Positions 1-3,329 of a DNA stretch of 5,591 nt are shown piece by piece; position 1 is the first letter of the stretch; each line of letters begins with the position of its first letter. The stretch covers positions 1-5,591 of the forward strand of contig CBFHQJ010000180.1 of the NCBI GenBank assembly GCA_965657795.1, written 5' to 3'. A program made the translations under genes and the position numbers. This DNA is from SW10 sp965657795 (GTDB taxonomy: Bacteria; Verrucomicrobiota; Verrucomicrobiia; Verrucomicrobiales; Akkermansiaceae). The notes under the pieces were generated by a model. That model did no database searches and was not told where the DNA came from. It saw only the letters and a list, made by a program, of their open reading frames with translations.

Positions 1-300
1 TTCAAGTCCACTATCGTAGTGTCTTTTGCCTCAAGCGAAGCTGCGTAAGTCGCGAGGTTTTCATCTCGCTCCATCACAACAGCCGCGTAGGCCTCGCCTT
101 TCGCAGTGATCGACTCATTCAAGGTCGCTATCGTTCCATCCTTCTCAGTGATCGAATCATTCAAGTCCACTATCGTCGTGTCTTTTGCCTCAAGCAAAGC
201 TGTATAAGTTGCGAGGTTTTCATCTCGCTCCATCACAAGAGCAGCGTAGGCCTCGTCTTTTGCAGTGATCGAATCATTCAAGCCCCCTATCGTTCCATCC
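1..300 (-). repeat. 159-bp-period direct repeat coding for coiled coil, two copies in window
   Basis: Bases 1-141 and 160-300 align without gaps with about 13 mismatches by hand count (roughly 91% identity). Each copy encodes the segment from EAYAA through MERDENLATY and LEAKD to TIVDL. The period is 53 residues, in frame, so copy number can change without breaking the gene. A third, diverged partial copy lies at about 301-369 (YEAVVAERDINLVTYTAAL). The array runs off the window at base 1, so total copy number is unknown. Confidence 0.9.
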
Positions 301-1205
301 CTCGCGGCAAGAGCAGCTGTGTAAGTTACGAGATTTATATCTCGCTCTGCTACGACAGCTTCATAAGTCGTTCTAGAAATCAGATCAAAGCTTTGAGGAT
401 TGGCTGTAACCTCACTACGCCCCTTCACAATAGCAGACGCCACTGCATCATCATAAGTATCAGTGAGGTAGAAAGTTGTATCAATCGCAGGATCTGTCTT
501 AAGCTCGGCCTCCTTAACATCAGTCAGACCGTCTCCATCAGCATCAACAAATCGGCCATCTCGTTCTGCAACTATGGCATTATAAGCCTCTGCTGTCGTA
601 AGATTATAAATTTCGGGATAGCTAATGACGTCGGACTGCCCTGCGGTGCGCGCTTCTGCCACTGCCGCATCTAAAGCCCCTTGGGTCGGACGAGCATCTC
701 GTTCTGCAATTGCAGCATCACGAGCTGCTGTCATCAGAACAAGTTGCTCCTCAATTCCCAGCCCCGATGAAGCTTTGATTTCAAATAAGGGATCAGGACC
801 TATCTCCGCCCCTGGTGCAGCTGCTAGTGAAATATCAGGAACTGGATAAACCGCGTTTGCACTTTTGTCGTATACCTTAAATGTAAAGATCTCAGGGCCT
901 CCCGCCGCATTCATCAAGCCTAGCACATATGCCTTACCGCCTGAGACAACAACCGGGGCTTTAAAACGAAGTTCTGAACCTACGAAAAAACCTACAACAT
1001 CCCCTGTTTCAGCTGGTTGGTTGTCAATCGTGACCACTCCATAGACTGTTGCTGATAGGTTGGGATACACCACGTAGTCTCCAAAATTCTCCTGCGCAAG
1101 TGTAACGGAACAGAAATTCAGCGAAAGAATTACTGTAAATAGCGCCTTGGTCAGGGCGCGCACGCTTTGCCAAACGAGCAGTGGGTTTATGTTTCTTGTC
1201 TTCAA
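1..1205 (-). CDS. Secreted coiled-coil repeat protein (5' part; 3' end lies beyond base 1)
   Basis: The minus-strand frame is open from 1205 to the window edge (401 codons, no stop). No family name can be given. Numbering from TTG 1205: residues 16-38 form a signal peptide (basic n-region with R16 and K20, hydrophobic ALFTVILSL, cleavage near TLA-Q). Residues 44-122 are a beta-rich module also present in the neighbouring gene at 1442-3322. Residues 155-290 hold AERD-type helical repeats (AIAERDARPT, NAIVAERDGR, EAVVAERDIN). A calcium-loop-like DADGDGLTD lies at 221-229. Residues 281-401 are a coiled coil with I/L spaced in heptads and are internally duplicated. There is no in-frame ATG near the beginning. 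TTG 1205 (MKTRNINPLL) was chosen; GTG 1163 (MRALTKALF) would give a more compact 23-24 residue signal peptide and is nearly as likely. Neither has a good Shine-Dalgarno sequence. The protein is likely exported and structural or adhesive; the function is unknown. Confidence 0.85.
   Translation of the reverse strand, partial: MKTRNINPLLVWQSVRALTKALFTVILSLNFCSVTLAQENFGDYVVYPNLSATVYGVVTIDNQPAETGDVVGFFVGSELRFKAPVVVSGGKAYVLGLMNAAGGPEIFTFKVYDKSANAVYPVPDISLAAAPGAEIGPDPLFEIKASSGLGIEEQLVLMTAARDAAIAERDARPTQGALDAAVAEARTAGQSDVISYPEIYNLTTAEAYNAIVAERDGRFVDADGDGLTDVKEAELKTDPAIDTTFYLTDTYDDAVASAIVKGRSEVTANPQSFDLISRTTYEAVVAERDINLVTYTAALAARDGTIGGLNDSITAKDEAYAALVMERDENLATYTALLEAKDTTIVDLNDSITEKDGTIATLNESITAKGEAYAAVVMERDENLATYAASLEAKDTTIVDL
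102..185 (-). repeat. Nested 42-bp tandem duplication (14 residues, two heptads)
   Basis: Bases 144-185 and 102-143 encode KDTTIVDLNDSITE and KDGTIATLNESITA, adjacent and in frame. Fourteen residues is exactly two heptads, so the duplication keeps the coiled-coil register. It accounts for the difference in length between the 39-residue spacing of the first unit (Y281 to Y320) and the 53-residue spacing of the next (Y320 to Y373). Confidence 0.85.
489..545 (-). other. Thrombospondin type 3-like calcium-binding motif in the third protein
   Basis: Residues 221-239 (TTG 1205 numbering) read DADGDGLTD followed by VKEAELKTDP. This matches the bacterial TSP3-like pattern DxDGDGLxD...E...TDP, whose aspartates coordinate calcium in known family members. 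It sits between two AERD helical units, so it may be a calcium-stiffened break or hinge between helical segments. The match is by motif only. Confidence 0.7.
840..1076 (-). other. Beta-rich module shared with the adjacent upstream gene (copy in third protein)
   Basis: Residues 44-122 begin directly after the signal peptide with VVYPNLSATV and contain DVVGFFVGSELR and a later YVLGL. An ungapped hand alignment to residues 453-531 of the neighbouring protein (bases 1730-1966) gives about 30 identities in 78 positions. The conserved core is VVYPNLxATV...P...GxVVGxFVGxELRxK..VV..G..YV. I do not recognise a named domain with certainty. The pattern resembles small secreted beta-sandwich modules with an 'xGAFVGxExR' core seen in surface proteins. 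Confidence 0.75.
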
Positions 1206-1441
1206 TGGTTGATACTTCTTGTTTTTTGTTTCGCCGACAAGCTTCTTTCTGTATTCGGTGAGCTCAAATCGCCAGCAACTGGGGAGGGGTTTTTTTGAAG
1301 AAAAATCCTTGAAGCAGATTGAGATGAGCCCGGCTTCAAATGGATAATTAAAACTCGGACACGAAATCAGGGGAACCCTTTGGCACCCCTGATTGAACTT
1401 CGTAAAAACGATGAATTTTATGTCACAGAGCCAAAGCTCTC
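1206..1441. other. Intergenic region between second and third genes
   Basis: These 236 bases hold no gene that I can support. Near the end adjoining the second gene is a strong hairpin (1361-1403). The half nearer the third gene is A-rich on the minus strand just before TTG 1205 (aaacaaaaaacaagaag) and carries seven A residues at 1296-1290 next to a C-rich run. The frame of the third gene happens to stay open through the whole gap but contains no ATG. No convincing -35/-10 pair or Shine-Dalgarno sequence was found. Confidence 0.6.
1361..1403 (-). terminator. Hairpin after the second gene, probable terminator or 3'-end stabiliser
   Basis: The 9-bp arms AATCAGGGG (1365-1373) and CCCCTGATT (1386-1394) are perfectly complementary around a 12-base loop. 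An extra outer helix ACGAA/TTCGT (1361-1365 with 1399-1403) is possible but competes at base 1365 and leaves a bulge. The stem starts about 47 bases past the stop codon of the second gene. On the minus strand the descending arm is followed by TTTCGTGTCCGAGTTTT, so the T tract is interrupted and displaced. It is therefore a weak match to a classic intrinsic terminator. Confidence 0.55.
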
Positions 1442-3322
1442 CTATTCTATGTAAACTCTGAAGAACTGGCGCCTCCCACTGGATGCCGGTGCAGTATAGC
1501 GGATCTCACCACCGCTCCCTTCGAATGACTCCACTGCTTCCCATGTCCGCAGGTCACTGGTGGCCTCCACCATATAATTTTTACCGACCATGGTGTTAAC
1601 GCTAAACCCAAATGGCTCGCTGGTGACATTGAAGATCTCCAGTGACTTGTTGACCAATTCCACGGCATTCAGTTCCACCGGCTCGGGGTTGCCATACCTA
1701 TCCCCCAGGTCAAGCAGCATGGTTTCGCTTACAAGGTATTCGTTCTTATCGCCCGAATTCCAGAAGCGATAGCTCACTTCCTCTACCCCATTGAGATTCA
1801 CATTTAGGGTCACGTAACTGCTTCCTTCATGTAAAACAACATCTTGCTTTGATCTCAACTCATCCCCGACAAAGACCCCAACAACACTGCCCGCAGCCAC
1901 CGGTTTCCCTTGAACGGAAACCTTCGCCAAGACTGTTGCCCCGAGGTTTGGATACACGACCGGCTCACCCCACACAGGGCCAATCTCTTCGTTCGCCAAA
2001 TTACCAAAGCCAGTTTTGAAGGAGGCGAAACTTAGGCCACCATCTCCTAGCTCCCAAGTTCCAGTCTGTGACACATTCAGCCAGTAACCTGATCCAGGAG
2101 CCAACGTAGACAAGGTGTTCAGGAAGGAAGGAAGACTTGGATTAAAGGAATTCTGCAGGCTCTTCATCTGCACAACCGTGCTCCCAAGGCTTGTCAATTC
2201 ACTATCTACCCCCTCTCCGTTTAACCTAGGATAACCTACCAAGTTCCAACCACTTTTCACGTTAATCGATGCACCTGATGGCACTACCCCGTCCACATTT
2301 AAGCTCACGTCGTCGCTTACCTTGAGCCAATAACCATCCTTCACACTCAAACTAGACAACTTATTTAGGAAGAAAAAGTGAGCAGGCACCGTCGGATCGT
2401 AACTCTGGGTTAGATTCTTAATCTGCAACAGCTTATCCTGAATGGGGGCAAAAACAGTTGTCGGGGTCATATCATCAGCCTCAACATAGAATGAGACCAA
2501 GTTCCAACCCTCTTTGAGATTTAAGATCTGCGTCTTAATCACTACAATGTCAAATGCCTCGAGCGACGCAGAGAGTGACCCGTCAGATACGGTGATAACG
2601 ATATTACTGACTGTTGTGCCGGCATCATCGTGAAGCGGCATACCCGATAAAACACCAGTATTAGAATCAAAGGTTAACCAAGAGGGCAAATCCCCGTCTT
2701 GTGTCATGGAGTAGGTCAGTATCGTGTTTACATCAACATCATCACCTACGGCTTGAAAGCTATACACCGAGTCCTTCGCGATTGTTTTCACTGGTGTCCC
2801 AGAAATTGTTGGCCGATCATTGACACCAATTACCGTGATTAAGATTTCACCAGTTATCTCGAAGTCATTTTCATCAAGAGCCTTCCAATTCCCAATGGCT
2901 TGATAGGTTTGGCCGGCGTTCAGTCCATCATAACTTTCAACAGCTGGATCAAAGCTATATTGACCGTCACTGGTGATGCTGAGGCCAGCGATCGGATCAA
3001 CCAGAGTGAATCCGGTCGCATTACTCGGATTTTCTAATTGCCCGGCAAGTGTTTCCCCTCCGCCATCTGCCAACAAATTGAGGCGTGGTATTAAGCCAAA
3101 ATCAAATAGCTGCCCCGCAAAGCCACTCCGCACGGTGTAGTTTTGCGAGCTGGCAACACCTCCCCCCATATTAGAGAGATCGGCGACATAGTTCAAACTG
3201 GCAGCCCGTCCCCCACCGGAGTCGAGTGCCACTGGCGACAGGGTATAAGTCTGAGCTAATGAACCCGGCACGAGACCGATTAACAAGAGCGTTAAAGCAA
3301 TTATGGATTGAGAAAATCTCAT
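1442..3322 (-). CDS. Secreted multidomain surface protein (cadherin/Ig-like, paired GWNLV domains)
   Basis: This is a complete gene of 626 residues from ATG 3322; a TTG directly before it adds one residue and is less likely. A Sec signal peptide covers residues 1-24 (MRFSQ, hydrophobic IIALTLLLIGLV, cleavage at SLA-Q). Next comes a short GGGR-type module (about 25-74), a VCBS/cadherin-like domain (79-169, ending ITVIGVND), and a putative-Ig (He_PIG-like) domain (171-262, with LPSWLTFDSNTGVLSG). Two tandem GWNLV...GYWL domains follow (265-345 and 351-427), then the module shared with the third gene (453-531). A C-terminal module (555-626) has VEATSDLRTWE and ends FFRVYIE. There is no catalytic motif, cysteine, transmembrane helix after the signal, or recognised C-terminal sorting signal. 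It starts four bases after the upstream stop codon, so it is probably translated with that gene. Role: likely cell-surface or extracellular adhesion or binding; the ligand is unknown. Confidence 0.93.
   Translation of the reverse strand: MRFSQSIIALTLLLIGLVPGSLAQTYTLSPVALDSGGGRAASLNYVADLSNMGGGVASSQNYTVRSGFAGQLFDFGLIPRLNLLADGGGETLAGQLENPSNATGFTLVDPIAGLSITSDGQYSFDPAVESYDGLNAGQTYQAIGNWKALDENDFEITGEILITVIGVNDRPTISGTPVKTIAKDSVYSFQAVGDDVDVNTILTYSMTQDGDLPSWLTFDSNTGVLSGMPLHDDAGTTVSNIVITVSDGSLSASLEAFDIVVIKTQILNLKEGWNLVSFYVEADDMTPTTVFAPIQDKLLQIKNLTQSYDPTVPAHFFFLNKLSSLSVKDGYWLKVSDDVSLNVDGVVPSGASINVKSGWNLVGYPRLNGEGVDSELTSLGSTVVQMKSLQNSFNPSLPSFLNTLSTLAPGSGYWLNVSQTGTWELGDGGLSFASFKTGFGNLANEEIGPVWGEPVVYPNLGATVLAKVSVQGKPVAAGSVVGVFVGDELRSKQDVVLHEGSSYVTLNVNLNGVEEVSYRFWNSGDKNEYLVSETMLLDLGDRYGNPEPVELNAVELVNKSLEIFNVTSEPFGFSVNTMVGKNYMVEATSDLRTWEAVESFEGSGGEIRYTAPASSGRRQFFRVYIE
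1730..1966 (-). other. Beta-rich module shared with the third gene (copy in second protein)
   Basis: Residues 453-531 (ATG numbering) start EPVVYPNLGATV and contain SVVGVFVGDELRSK and SSYVTL. They align without gaps to the N-terminal module of the protein at 1-1205, with about 30 of 78 identities. Here the module lies near the C terminus after the GWNLV pair, whereas in the third protein it directly follows the signal peptide. This indicates module shuffling between neighbouring genes. Confidence 0.75.
2042..2530 (-). repeat. Tandem pair of GWNLV...GYWL domains in the second protein
   Basis: Copy 1 (2530-2288) has KEGWNLVSF, then QIKNLTQSYDPTVP and KDGYWLKVS. Copy 2 (2272-2042) has KSGWNLVGY, then QMKSLQNSFNPSLP and GSGYWLNVS. 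The GW-to-GYW distances are 58 and 54 residues. The shared sub-motif (Q[IM]K.L..S[YF][DN]P..P) shows these are true duplicates. The DNA has diverged well beyond the protein pattern, so the duplication is old. Confidence 0.85.
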
Positions 3323-3329
3323 CAATTCA
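3320..3329 (-). other. Translational coupling junction between first and second genes
   Basis: The stop TGA (3329-3327) is followed by ATTG and then ATG (3322-3320), a gap of only four bases. There is no good Shine-Dalgarno at normal spacing. A GGAGG lies about 24 bases upstream of the ATG inside the first gene, and only GGAAAG lies nearer. The geometry fits ribosome re-initiation or sliding after termination, which would tie the output of the second protein to the first. Confidence 0.65.

Noticed and set aside
1..369. Repeats at the window start as a CRISPR array
   Set aside because: The repeats are long, imperfect, have no unique spacers and stay in frame as coding sequence for a coiled coil.
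393..849. Two overlapping plus-strand open frames (393-674 and 625-849)
   Set aside because: They lie opposite the third gene, which has clear signal-peptide, module and repeat structure. Their translations show no domain pattern.
1230..1285. TTGCTG with a downstream AATACA as a promoter for the third gene (minus strand)
   Set aside because: The -10 match is poor and the pairing could arise by chance; sigma preferences of the host are unknown.
1281..1296. GGGGAGGGG followed by seven T as a plus-strand terminator
   Set aside because: There is no plus-strand gene to terminate and only a 4-bp stem (CCAG/CTGG) nearby.
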